The notes: generated by a model not told the origin, from the letters alone. A stretch of DNA of 30,902 nt from Amoebophrya sp. AT5.2 (GCA_005223375.1 RXOD01004040.1:1-30902), one strand, 5' to 3'; shown: positions 7,833 through 15,724, counted from the first letter of the stretch. Program-made: numbers and translations.

Positions 7833-10154
7833 TTAATTTTCGCCAAACGGCGGGAGCCACAGATGCTTTTTGAGGATCGTCCGAGCATCGATTTTGCACT
7901 CGAGCGCGTCTGGGAAGGTCGATTTTATGATCTCGAAGCGCTGTTCACGCGTGAGCACGTCGGCCAGATTGCGAGCGGTACACGTCCAGGACGACCACGC
8001 AAGCATATCCAACCTCAGCACCTCGCTAGTCAGGCTCGAGCTCAAATTCTGCGTGACGGCACAAGTACAACTATTGCGGGCCGAAACAAAAACGTTCCCC
8101 AGGTTGTCCTGGTGGAAGATAGTGTAAAACTTACGCAGCTCCGGGCCCCACAAGTACACTGCTAGCCGGACCGCCAGCAGCTCCAGAACCCCAATGTGGA
8201 GGTAGTTCACGAACTTCGGCACCTGCGTGATCTGGAGCTTGAAGTACTTCTTGCGGCCGTCGGGCAATAGAAGTACGGCCCCCACCCACATGTCGTGTTC
8301 GTTCAGGCCGGATCGTATCCCTGCTTTCAGCTTGGCCTTCAACTCCTGGAGTCGTTCGAGACTGGCATCCGAGTACACGTGGGCGAAGGGGCGTTCGAAA
8401 AGGCCGGGCATCAAGACCCGGGCCGTTTGTCGTTTCTGGCATTCCAGTAGAGTGATTACCAACCGTTTTAAAGCCCTCCTCTGGCGTCTGGACTTTACGG
8501 CCGACTCGAACCACGCTTCGTCGGCCCACTTGTCGAGGCCGCGCACCACTCCGTTCAGTTGTGCATTGATTTGAGCCACGTGGCGAAACAAACCCCTGAA
8601 CGAGAGCAGCTTCCGGTAGTTGATGTCGCGCGCTTTGATGGCAGCCAGCAGCTCAGCGCCCTGCTTGTGCAGCTTCTCCACTTTCTCCTTCGGAATCCGT
8701 AGCTTGAGCGCCTTGTAGTCGATGGACAGCTCGTAAGCCATCCCGAGGACGGTCAGGCACCGCTGTAGAATCGACTGTGCTTCTCTCTTCTCCATTGATT
8801 GGTCAAAGCCACTGAGCTGCAAGAACAAATCGAGGAGGTGCTGGTCCGATTCCGACGTCGCTGGCCTTGACATGAGGTGTATGTCATCTATATAGAGGCT
8901 TGCACAAAGGTGCAGCTTCGCTCCCAGGACCAGCATGATGAGTTCGCTCGCATGCACGCAATCGTATACGCTAACGATGGCTCCGAATAGCGCGCAAGTG
9001 GACTCTACCAAAGTCCAAACGCGCGTGGCCCCGGGCCGGACGCTCTTGGGTACCGGGACCCAGAGCCTGTTTTCTTCAGGATGCCGCATCCCAAACTGAT
9101 AGTAGTACCCTGATAAGTCCCTCTTTGCGGACCAGGGTACAAAGGCAAATTCCGCGCCGTCTCTTTTTGCCTCAACAGCCGGCTGTTGCGCAACATCCCA
9201 GGACTGTTGCATGTTGGCCACGTCGCGGGCCACCATGGCTTTCCGCTGTTCCTTTGCGAGGCTCTGCAGCTGGATCCGATCCAGCTTTTCTTCCGCCACC
9301 TGCGCCTTGATGTCGTCCTTAAACTGGAAAAGGCTCGCTTGATTGGCTTTGTCGGACATAAGCCTGCACAGCGCTTCCACGGTGGCTCGAACGCCCAGCA
9401 ACCGCATTTTCTCCCGAGAAATTACCTGTTCGCTCTTCTTTCTGAAGTCTACACACATTCTGACTTTTCCAGACTGATGCACCGGAAAGGTAACCGGGTG
9501 CGAGCCTCCTGGCTGCAGACCCGGATCGTCCGTGTACCCGACTGTGCTCCAGCGCCCAGCCGCTAGGTGTTTTTGCGTTTGAGCCCACATGTTCTCGATG
9601 TCCTCCTCCGAGCACCAGTGCTCGGCAGGAGGGCCGGAGGGAGCGCGTTGTGCGGCAATGCGGGCTGCGCAGACTTGTTCGTCGATTTCCTCTTGCCGCC
9701 GGGGCGCCCAGAAACCACAAGGGCGAATCTCGCCTCGGGAGATGAAGCCCTCTCGCATCTTGTCCACGATCGAAAGCACGTCCGCGCGGCGTTCTTGCAG
9801 CTCTGGAAAGCCTTCCAGAGCGTCTGCTGCCAATTCGTGAATGAGCCTGAAGTTCTTGCCCTCGTACAGCTTGCGGAGGTGACATGGGAAGCTCTCGCGA
9901 TCCTTCTTCTCCAAGTCGAGGAGGCTGTGGCGCCGCTGCACCAACATCTTCGCCAAACGTTTGTTCTTCTTCGCGATTTCCTTCTCGGCGTGACGCTTCT
10001 GGAAGTCGATCGCCGCCTGAATCCACGGCGGGAGAAGCGGCCCTGCACCGTAAACCCTACGCGCCGAATCTTTCAGGATCTCGGTCGCGAAGTCGGCCTC
10101 GGGTTGTTCGGACGGCGGCGAAGAAGAAGAAGAAGTTGAAGTTGGGACTACCAT
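7833..10154 (-). CDS. Reverse transcriptase-RNase H of the DIRS-like element
   Basis: This 773-residue protein should copy the element RNA into DNA. The ATG at 10154 is the first in frame. The N-terminal 190 residues are charged and helical, without a known domain. RT motifs in order: HPVTFPVHQSGKVRMCVDF (about 219-237); motif A DLSGYYYQFGM (about 346-356); motif B-like CALFGAIVS (about 387-395); motif C YIDD (about 421-424) in LCASLYIDDIHLM; then the connection (FRGLFRHVAQINAQLNG). The RNase H domain has its acidic set at YSDAS (about 593), GVLELLAVRLAV (Glu), HQDNLGNVF (Asp) and RNLADVLTR (Asp), typical of DIRS-type RNase H. About 110 residues separate the first motif from motif A; the helical, charged stretch at 262-325 is an unusual insertion. 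No methyltransferase domain follows. Confidence 0.95.
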   Translation of the reverse strand: MVVPTSTSSSSSPPSEQPEADFATEILKDSARRVYGAGPLLPPWIQAAIDFQKRHAEKEIAKKNKRLAKMLVQRRHSLLDLEKKDRESFPCHLRKLYEGKNFRLIHELAADALEGFPELQERRADVLSIVDKMREGFISRGEIRPCGFWAPRRQEEIDEQVCAARIAAQRAPSGPPAEHWCSEEDIENMWAQTQKHLAAGRWSTVGYTDDPGLQPGGSHPVTFPVHQSGKVRMCVDFRKKSEQVISREKMRLLGVRATVEALCRLMSDKANQASLFQFKDDIKAQVAEEKLDRIQLQSLAKEQRKAMVARDVANMQQSWDVAQQPAVEAKRDGAEFAFVPWSAKRDLSGYYYQFGMRHPEENRLWVPVPKSVRPGATRVWTLVESTCALFGAIVSVYDCVHASELIMLVLGAKLHLCASLYIDDIHLMSRPATSESDQHLLDLFLQLSGFDQSMEKREAQSILQRCLTVLGMAYELSIDYKALKLRIPKEKVEKLHKQGAELLAAIKARDINYRKLLSFRGLFRHVAQINAQLNGVVRGLDKWADEAWFESAVKSRRQRRALKRLVITLLECQKRQTARVLMPGLFERPFAHVYSDASLERLQELKAKLKAGIRSGLNEHDMWVGAVLLLPDGRKKYFKLQITQVPKFVNYLHIGVLELLAVRLAVYLWGPELRKFYTIFHQDNLGNVFVSARNSCTCAVTQNLSSSLTSEVLRLDMLAWSSWTCTARNLADVLTREQRFEIIKSTFPDALECKIDARTILKKHLWLPPFGEN

Positions 10155-10614
10155 CGTAAGTCAGCTTGTTCGAGGGGGGAGTTGAAAGTTTTCGGGTCCT
10201 GTCTGTTTTTATTTTGAAAACACAAATTGAAAAAGGCCAAGCAAAGCGGTTTGCTCATGCGAGGAATGCTCGGAACCTCCAAGTTCGACATCATCAATTC
10301 GTGCGTGACCCGGTCGTGAAAGGCCTCTGTTAAGCAGTAGGCTCTAATCCTAAGTAGAACGCCATTCTTGGCGCCCCGTTACGCGGATTGCCCTAGCCTA
10401 AATGGATCTCTCGTTAAGCGAGAAGATCCCTATTCCTAAGAGAAAGACGAAGTAGCTCATGGCTTACTCTGAGTAGCACTGCCGAGTGCTACTCCTCGTA
10501 CCGCAGGTCTAGTTCCTCACCCGGAACTAAACCCTGACTCAGCATCGGCCCATCTGGTAGGTGTGGTTGCTTTCGCTCGCGCACACTGAAAGACTCGTTG
10601 TCTTTGCCGGTAGT
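10155..10614. other. Inter-ORF leader with three stem-loops (Gag-RT gap)
   Basis: This is a long noncoding gap between the stop of the CCCH Gag-like ORF and the RT start. It contains three successive hairpins: 10404-10429 (GGATCTCTCG paired with CGAGAAGATCC, one bulge), 10471-10494 (perfect 10-bp stem GAGTAGCACT with loop GCCG) and 10510-10529 (7-bp stem TAGTTCC, 6-nt loop). The remainder has no coding frame of interest. The arrangement suggests an RNA element for downstream RT expression or packaging, but that role is inferred. Confidence 0.6.
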
Positions 10615-11610
10615 TTACTCCTTCTTTTGCTCCAGAGGAGGGGCCACCGCGGAAGCCCTTTTCGCCAGAATCTTGCTCGTCAAGTTGAATCCCTTTTTCC
10701 GAGAGATCCGCGCGAGCAGATCGATCGGACCGAAGTGTTTGTGCGGGCAGCCGCCCTCGGCACCTCCGTCCGGGCAGACACCGTTCTGCAGCCACGGCTC
10801 GCACACCTGCGCGTTCTTGCCGCCGCCCTTTGCGGTCTCGCGACGCGCGTCGCGTTCACGTGGGTTCTGGTTTTTTCCGCCGCCTTTCTTCGACTTGGCG
10901 ACGGTCAACGCCTCCTGCGCTTTCTTCTGCACCGGATCCACGACGTTGTAGCAGTACAGCTTCGTTTCGTCCTGGCTGCGCACCGACTTGATGTCGGCGC
11001 GGAAACCCTGCAACAGCTCGTAGTCGAAGGCCGCTTTGACCTGGCGAGCGTAGCGTTGAGGTTCGGTTTCCGCATCCGGATTGACCGTCAAATCCGGAAC
11101 TTCCGGCAGCGCGTTCTCGTGGAAAACTTCGTGGCAAACACGCCAAAAAGTCTTCTTCACCGTGTCCTCCTCGACCGTGGCCTCTCGCTGATCCACCGGG
11201 CGCGAGATGTCACCAGTCACGGTAGTTTCGTACGCGCGCTGCAGATTTTTTGCTTTGTCCTTCGAGCAAAGCTTGTTCGCGAACGCCGCCGCAATAAACG
11301 ACAGCGGCGTCCACTTCAGCAAGCCCTGGCCTGCATCCTCGAGCACTTGGCTCACGTCGCACAGCTCCACCGCTTTCTTCAGCGCGAGGAACTGGCTCGG
11401 CTTGCACTTGAACGACAGCTCGGCCAGGTCCTTGCGCAGGTTCTTCCGGTCCTCCTCGGAGATCTGCCCGTTTCCCAGCAGTTCGCTGCGCTCCTGAGCG
11501 CGAGACTCCCGCTCAAGCAACGGCTTCATCCGAGCCTGAAGCTCGGCGTTCCCGGCCACGGCCTGCGCGAGCAGGACCGGGTCCACGGCAGGAGGGTCTC
11601 CGTCCGGCAT
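10615..11610 (-). CDS. Gag-like protein with C-terminal CCCH zinc finger
   Basis: This 331-residue protein starts at the ATG at 11610. Residues 1-200 are mainly helical and charged, like a capsid-type domain (for example SEEDRKNLRKDLAELSFKCKPSQF and FIAAAFANKLCSKDK). Then comes a Lys/Gly-rich basic linker (KSKKGGGKNQNPRERDARR) and a CCCH-type finger CEPWLQNGVCPDGGAEGG-CPHKH at about residues 275-297 (C-x8-C-x8-C-x3-H). The C-terminal tail is basic (RISRKKGF, LAKRAS). Basic linker plus finger is the usual layout of a retroelement nucleocapsid that binds the genomic RNA; CCCH rather than CCHC fingers are less common. It lies just upstream of RT-RNase H, where Gag is expected. The Gag role is inferred from position and finger, not from homology. 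Confidence 0.82.
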   Translation of the reverse strand: MPDGDPPAVDPVLLAQAVAGNAELQARMKPLLERESRAQERSELLGNGQISEEDRKNLRKDLAELSFKCKPSQFLALKKAVELCDVSQVLEDAGQGLLKWTPLSFIAAAFANKLCSKDKAKNLQRAYETTVTGDISRPVDQREATVEEDTVKKTFWRVCHEVFHENALPEVPDLTVNPDAETEPQRYARQVKAAFDYELLQGFRADIKSVRSQDETKLYCYNVVDPVQKKAQEALTVAKSKKGGGKNQNPRERDARRETAKGGGKNAQVCEPWLQNGVCPDGGAEGGCPHKHFGPIDLLARISRKKGFNLTSKILAKRASAVAPPLEQKKE

Positions 11611-12004
11611 CGTGCAGTAGTGTTGTAGAGCTTTCTGGGCGAGAAGAGCTACTTAAGCAACACAAAATTTAATTGTAGAAAACTTAGAGCACCGGCTCGC
11701 TTAACTAGTTTTTTTTTTTGAGTGAAGATTCGGGGTCTGCGAAGACAGACTTTGACTCAAGGGGCGCCTGCAGAGAAAAAATCACTCGCACGTGCGGAAA
11801 AAACAGAGGAGCCGCTCCAACGCTCAGTCTCTCGTCGCCGCGACGAAGACACGTTGCACCCGGTGCAAGCAAAGAGGCCGATCATCTGCCGCAGATAACC
11901 GAGCCGGAAGTGCAACTTCCACGTACGTATGTTTTTTCAACCATTCGACGGAAATGAAAGCGTTCGGAAAAAACCACTCAACGGGTGGACCACGTACGTC
12001 CAAT
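11611..12004. other. Noncoding gap between recombinase and Gag-like ORFs
   Basis: The gap contains the second copy of a 16-bp motif (11675-11690, GTAGAAAACTTAGAGC), about 65 bp upstream of the Gag-like start. It also has a T-run on the plus strand near 11710-11719 and two compact inverted repeats (11832-11846, TCGTCG-CCG-CGACGA; 11854-11868, TTGCACC-C-GGTGCAA). No coding frame is supported. It may hold a promoter or leader for the Gag-RT unit. Confidence 0.5.
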
Positions 12005-14260
12005 TCAGAAAAGTCCGACTTGTTCCACGAGCATATCGCTCGACGAAGAGCTACCGATCCCATTCAACTGTTTGCACCAATCCGCGTCCGAGTTGTAGTT
12101 CGTAGACCCATCGTAAAGAACGCCTTTACGAATGGGCCACGGAAACCTCAGCGAGTCCTGCAGCGCGGCTGACAGGCCTTTATAATGGGCGACGTTTTTC
12201 GTGCTGGCCCACCTGCCAATCAGCTGAATATAGTCGTCGGGCGTACCAGAATCCCTCGCACTCTGGCAGCCACCTATCCTCACGCTATAGGGCCCAAACG
12301 CACGCCGGCCCAGCCGCCCCAAGCGCGCGTTGCCCCCGATGCGTGGATTGTCGATCCCCACCAGCTCGAGAATGCGTTCGATCGCGGCCGCCCACTTCGG
12401 CTCCGCCGGGCGATCAGCAGGTTCAACTTCTCGGTCTTCCTCCGGCAGGTCCTCTTCACCTTCCTGCGGGTTGGTGTTCTCGCCTTTCGCGTCGAGCTTC
12501 TCGGCCACTTTCTTCTTCTTGTTGGCCGCGTGTAGCTTGAGTGTCCTCTGCATGCCCTCGAAGTCCGTGCACGAAATGCAATGCACGGGGCACAAACAGA
12601 TGGCTGTTTTGGGCAGCGTGCGGCAACAGCATTCCAAAACCGTCTGTGCGACAACATCTCCCGACTGATCGGTTTTGGAAGAGTGTATCGTGTATTGGAC
12701 TGCTCCGTTACCACCCGGCAGAATCTTTCTGCCGGTGTGGCCGGAACAGTCCGGGCGTAGAAACGCCCACCAACAGGCTATCATGAACCTGAAGGCTAAT
12801 TCCGCGCTAACTTGCACTCGATGGCTCCCGTGGTCGAACAGCATCGCCGTCTCCTCCCGGATTCTCGCGGAGCCTCCAATCGCGTTGGCCATCATCACCA
12901 TGTCCGATGCCCTGAAGCCCCGCTGCTGGTGCCCCCGTTTGCGCATCGATAGCAGCCTCCCGAAGTACTTGTCGTAGGTTTTAGCCACCTCCGGGCGCAG
13001 CGCGTGGGTCATCTCGATGTGGCCCTTCACCTGGCTAAAGTACAGGTGGCGGCTCTGCGGAAAATCGCCGCACACCCGCAGCGTCCTGTACAAGATGTCC
13101 AGCGAGGTCTGAGAGACATGGCGCCGCTGTTTCGACAACTTGCACTTCCGCATGAGCGGCTCGTATATGCGCCGGAACTGCGTCTTGTACGTGATCATCG
13201 TGTTCAAAGATTGCTTGCCCCCAGCCGCCGGGACGAACTGGCCCTTCTTCGCCAGTTCGAAATTCGCCTCGTCTGTTTCCGAGTCGTCTCCGGACTCGAA
13301 GCCGGTAGTGGACTCGGCACTCGGCTCATGCTTTTCGGAAGGCACTGGCTCGAGCGAGGCTGCGATGGCGTCGATCGCGTCCTGCAGGGAAAGCAGCTGC
13401 TGCGGCAATACTCCAACCCTGTTCTCCGGCTCTAGCCTCGGATCCGCTTTCAACTGATCGACCGTCGAGGAAGGCATGATCGAGGGCGGCGCCGTGGCCG
13501 AAATTGGCGGGGCCACCAAGACACCACGTTGCGGCACTGATGTTTGTACCAGGTTCGGCCTGGGAACTGTTATCGCGGCCGCCGCGCCACTGGCCCTGAC
13601 CTCCATCACGGAGTCTTCGTAACGCTCGACACCAAACTCGTCGGGCATGGCGACGTGGGCCAGCGCCATGTCTTCCATCTCGTCTGGGCCGCCCAGGCTA
13701 GGAAGGTCGTGCTGCCGCAGGCCGCTTCCGAGAGGAGCGTCCTCGAGGAAGAGCGAGTTCGCAGAACTGTGCGCGGCTAGCGATGGGGCAGCGGCCCTGA
13801 TCGCACTGGAAGAAGCGCTGCTGCCACCGAGCAGGCGACTGACGGCCGCGTCTACCGCGTCTCGCTCTTCGGCGTTGGAAGGCGTCCAACCCGATTCTGG
13901 CAGACCGCCCGGCGGTCGCCAGCCTTCGTCTGGATCCCACATACAGATGTCGCGCAGGGCTCCAACGTAATCTTCTTTCGGATTGAAAGCCCCATCGGGC
14001 CTCCAGTCGAACTCTTCGTCGGGGTTGCCGTGCACCAACTGCAACAGCGTCCGTCGCGCCTGCGCCTGTTTTAGTAGAGCAAATTCTTGTCGTTCTTCTG
14101 CCACCGAGTCGTAGATCTGCAGCTCGACGTCCTCCGCCGGTAGAACTGCCCGAGGAGCCGTGCGCTTGCCGGAATTCAGCATCTTCGACGGGATGAACTC
14201 GGTGGGCTTGCGCGACAGCACCTCTTTGCGCAAGCCGAGAGCCCGCGCGTACCGCGACAT
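12005..14260 (-). CDS. Tyrosine recombinase (YR integrase) of the DIRS-like element
   Basis: This 751-residue protein should cut and rejoin DNA to integrate the circular cDNA. Residues 1-340 are an acidic, Ser/Ala/Pro-rich extension. Residues about 350-470 resemble the SAM-like core-binding domain (MITYKTQFRRIYEPLMRKC onward). The catalytic domain shows Arg502 (FLRPDCSG), Lys529 (HSSKTDQSG), box II YSVR with Arg661, Trp684 (LIGRWAS) and the nucleophile Tyr693 (VAHYKG). The usual His of HxxR is Tyr658 here. A Cys/His cluster (CCCRTLPKTAICLCPVHC) and a Lys/Glu-rich insert lie between Lys529 and Arg661, making that interval about twice the common length. The ATG at 14260 follows a UAG at 14266-14264 in the same frame, so a fusion with the preceding ORF by readthrough is possible. 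This enzyme class is what separates DIRS elements from LTR elements. Confidence 0.93.
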   Translation of the reverse strand: MSRYARALGLRKEVLSRKPTEFIPSKMLNSGKRTAPRAVLPAEDVELQIYDSVAEERQEFALLKQAQARRTLLQLVHGNPDEEFDWRPDGAFNPKEDYVGALRDICMWDPDEGWRPPGGLPESGWTPSNAEERDAVDAAVSRLLGGSSASSSAIRAAAPSLAAHSSANSLFLEDAPLGSGLRQHDLPSLGGPDEMEDMALAHVAMPDEFGVERYEDSVMEVRASGAAAAITVPRPNLVQTSVPQRGVLVAPPISATAPPSIMPSSTVDQLKADPRLEPENRVGVLPQQLLSLQDAIDAIAASLEPVPSEKHEPSAESTTGFESGDDSETDEANFELAKKGQFVPAAGGKQSLNTMITYKTQFRRIYEPLMRKCKLSKQRRHVSQTSLDILYRTLRVCGDFPQSRHLYFSQVKGHIEMTHALRPEVAKTYDKYFGRLLSMRKRGHQQRGFRASDMVMMANAIGGSARIREETAMLFDHGSHRVQVSAELAFRFMIACWWAFLRPDCSGHTGRKILPGGNGAVQYTIHSSKTDQSGDVVAQTVLECCCRTLPKTAICLCPVHCISCTDFEGMQRTLKLHAANKKKKVAEKLDAKGENTNPQEGEEDLPEEDREVEPADRPAEPKWAAAIERILELVGIDNPRIGGNARLGRLGRRAFGPYSVRIGGCQSARDSGTPDDYIQLIGRWASTKNVAHYKGLSAALQDSLRFPWPIRKGVLYDGSTNYNSDADWCKQLNGIGSSSSSDMLVEQVGLF

Positions 14261-14263
14261 GTC

Positions 14264-14752
14264 CTACCCTGTGAGCGGAAGCACCTTGGGGAGGGTCGTT
14301 TTCCTGGAAGTGGGCGAAGGAGTGGTCGAACGGCTGCTCAGGCCTTCCTCTGACGGCTTAGAGGAGTAGCAGCCCGGATCCAAGTGCGCGAGGAACCATT
14401 GATTGTTGTGCCACTTCTTCCTTTTCTCTTCTATCCAGCAAAACTGGGAGGGACAGTAGCGATTGTTCGTTCTACAGAAAACGCGGTAACCTTCGTCTAA
14501 CCACGACTGAAAGTCGGCGTCGTGGTCGAGAGTGTTTTCCTCGAGCTCCTCTTCCCCGGGGGGAGGATTCGCTTGAGCCGTCCTGGACGCGCCGACCTCG
14601 TCGAAATTGGCAGTTTCTAACTTCTTATTCACAGCGAAATTGAGCCGGGCGCAGTAGCCCTTAACCCAGTAGTCGTAATCCCAGTAGTCGTCTTCGCGGT
14701 AATCAGGGGAACAGCCAGCTACACAAGCCTTGACCGGCTGAGGCAAGGGCAT
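14264..14752 (-). CDS. Cys/Trp-rich 162-residue protein, first ORF of the element
   Basis: I recognise no family. The first ATG is at 14752 (MPLPQPVKAC); upstream the same frame is open only with a non-ATG start and runs into repeat B1. The protein has a Tyr/Trp/Asp-rich patch (DDYWDYDYWVKGYCARLNF), an acidic middle, and a Cys/His cluster that may bind zinc (FCRTNNRYCPSQFCWIEE, then HNNQWFLAHLDPGC). The tail is Ser/Thr-rich. The frame ends in a single UAG, followed by one codon and then the ATG of the recombinase in the same frame. It may therefore be a separate protein, or an N-terminal module joined to the recombinase by stop readthrough. It lies directly downstream (in coding sense) of the internal B1/A2 joint. 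Confidence 0.75.
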   Translation of the reverse strand: MPLPQPVKACVAGCSPDYREDDYWDYDYWVKGYCARLNFAVNKKLETANFDEVGASRTAQANPPPGEEELEENTLDHDADFQSWLDEGYRVFCRTNNRYCPSQFCWIEEKRKKWHNNQWFLAHLDPGCYSSKPSEEGLSSRSTTPSPTSRKTTLPKVLPLTG

Positions 14753-14842
14753 TTTATTAACGACACGTCTTAGTTTAAGCGAAGGCAGCGGATGCGCCCG
14801 GCGCACCCAATACCTGGCGGTGATTGGGGGGAAGGTGGTGGG

Positions 14843-14935
14843 GCTCAAAAATCTGCCAGCGGCCGCCGCTGGTAGAGAGAAGTTCCTTACCCATGATCTT
14901 TGTTACGAACGCTTGATCGAGAGAACACCATTAAA
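14843..14935 (+). repeat. Split direct repeat B, copy 1 (internal)
   Basis: This 93-bp copy is identical by eye to 15567-15659. It begins GCTCAAAAATC and ends at TTAAA, where repeat A2 begins; the five bases are shared. It holds an inverted repeat at 14856-14872 (CCAGCGGC-C-GCCGCTGG). Confidence 0.95.
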
Positions 14936-15250
14936 CAAGTTTAAATCGCTCTCTCTTCACCGCTAGAACAAACGATCCGTCGACAAGCAGCCCATGGCTG
15001 CGTTCCTGCACTTTTCATTTTCAATTCAACCGAATTCTGTGGTTCGCATGCCGAACCAGCGTCAACGCGCCCAAGGTCATCCGGACCCTGGACCAATCCA
15101 ATTCGCAGCGAAGGCTACGAAACGTCTTTTCGATCCTAACCTCCAGGGGCCAGGATGCTCACATCGGTGAAGCTAGCTCGATCTCGATCGAGATATAGAT
15201 CAAAACGAGGGGAAATGCCTAAATTGGGCGCGGCGGCGCGACCCAAATCC
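14931..15250 (+). repeat. Split direct repeat A, copy 2 (internal)
   Basis: This is the second 320-bp copy of repeat A, fused to B1 through TTAAA (14931-14935). The B-TTAAA-A joint reproduces the junction expected in a circular intermediate and can serve as the template that restores the ends. Confidence 0.95.
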
Positions 15251-15566
15251 TCGCATCTATCACTCCACAGGAGCTGCTGAGCGCGCAGCGGCGTGACTCG
15301 TGAAGGTGCGCCCGGCGCGACCTGGCCCTTCTGGACCGCCAGAAGGGGGTGCCGTACGACGGCTAAAGCTATCCCGGATAGACTGAAAGACGGGGGACGC
15401 CCAGGGCGCGCCGGGCGCCGCAAGAGGCGGCGCGCCGGGCGCGCGTCGTGCCCGTGTTGTGGTGAGGCGCCACCAAACACAACCACTGACAGGGGGAGGG
15501 TATGAGTGGTCTAAGCCTCATTCACTTCTCGCACCTACCGTAGGCGCTATTCTAAGCTGAAACCCA
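15251..15566. other. GC-rich spacer between repeats A2 and B2
   Basis: This 316-bp segment is present once. In coding sense it sits just inside the 5' end of the element and upstream of all ORFs, so it is a candidate promoter or leader. It carries a 14-bp direct repeat (GGCGCGCCGGGCGC at 15405-15418 and 15429-15442) flanking a small inverted repeat (GCGCCGC-AAGAG-GCGGCGC). A 116-codon minus-strand frame crosses it and A2, but I see no coding signal in it. Confidence 0.55.
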
Positions 15567-15659
15567 GCTCAAAAATCTGCCAGCGGCCGCCGCTGGTAGA
15601 GAGAAGTTCCTTACCCATGATCTTTGTTACGAACGCTTGATCGAGAGAACACCATTAAA
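15567..15659 (+). repeat. Split direct repeat B, copy 2 (right terminus of element)
   Basis: This is the second 93-bp copy of repeat B. It ends at TTAAA (15655-15659), followed by AGGCTTTTC of the host. Joining the left flank (ACATTT) to TTAAA and this right flank gives the inferred empty site. Confidence 0.95.
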
Positions 15660-15724
15660 AGGCTTTTCAGTGTCCACCTACTTCTGCCTTTTTATGGAGA
15701 CCACGAAGTCCTTCGTCAAAACTT

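Larger units (their letters stand above)
5990..15659 (-). mobile_element. Complete DIRS-like tyrosine-recombinase retrotransposon with split direct repeats
   Basis: A 9,670-bp element coded on the minus strand. Its ends and internal joint are A1 (5990-6309), B1 (14843-14935) overlapping A2 (14931-15250), and B2 (15567-15659). By eye A1 and A2 match over all 320 bp and B1 and B2 over all 93 bp. The left end, the internal joint and the right end all carry TTAAA, so the internal B-TTAAA-A joint equals the junction of a circle made by joining the ends. Such split repeats, a reverse transcriptase with RNase H, and a tyrosine recombinase in place of an integrase are diagnostic of the DIRS/Ngaro/PAT superfamily. 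Those elements integrate as circles by site-specific recombination and make no target-site duplication. No other integrase or protease was seen. All five ORFs are intact and the repeats identical, which points to a young and possibly active copy. Confidence 0.93.

Noticed and set aside
10561..11628. 355-codon plus-strand frame opposite the Gag-like ORF
   Set aside because: It is a shadow frame of biased Leu/Arg/Val composition. The minus-strand protein has a CCCH finger and fits the element order.
15136..15486. Minus-strand 116-codon frame across repeat A2 and the GC-rich spacer
   Set aside because: It is Arg/Pro-rich, low in complexity and crosses the repeat border. It has no motifs, so it is probably a chance frame in GC-rich DNA.
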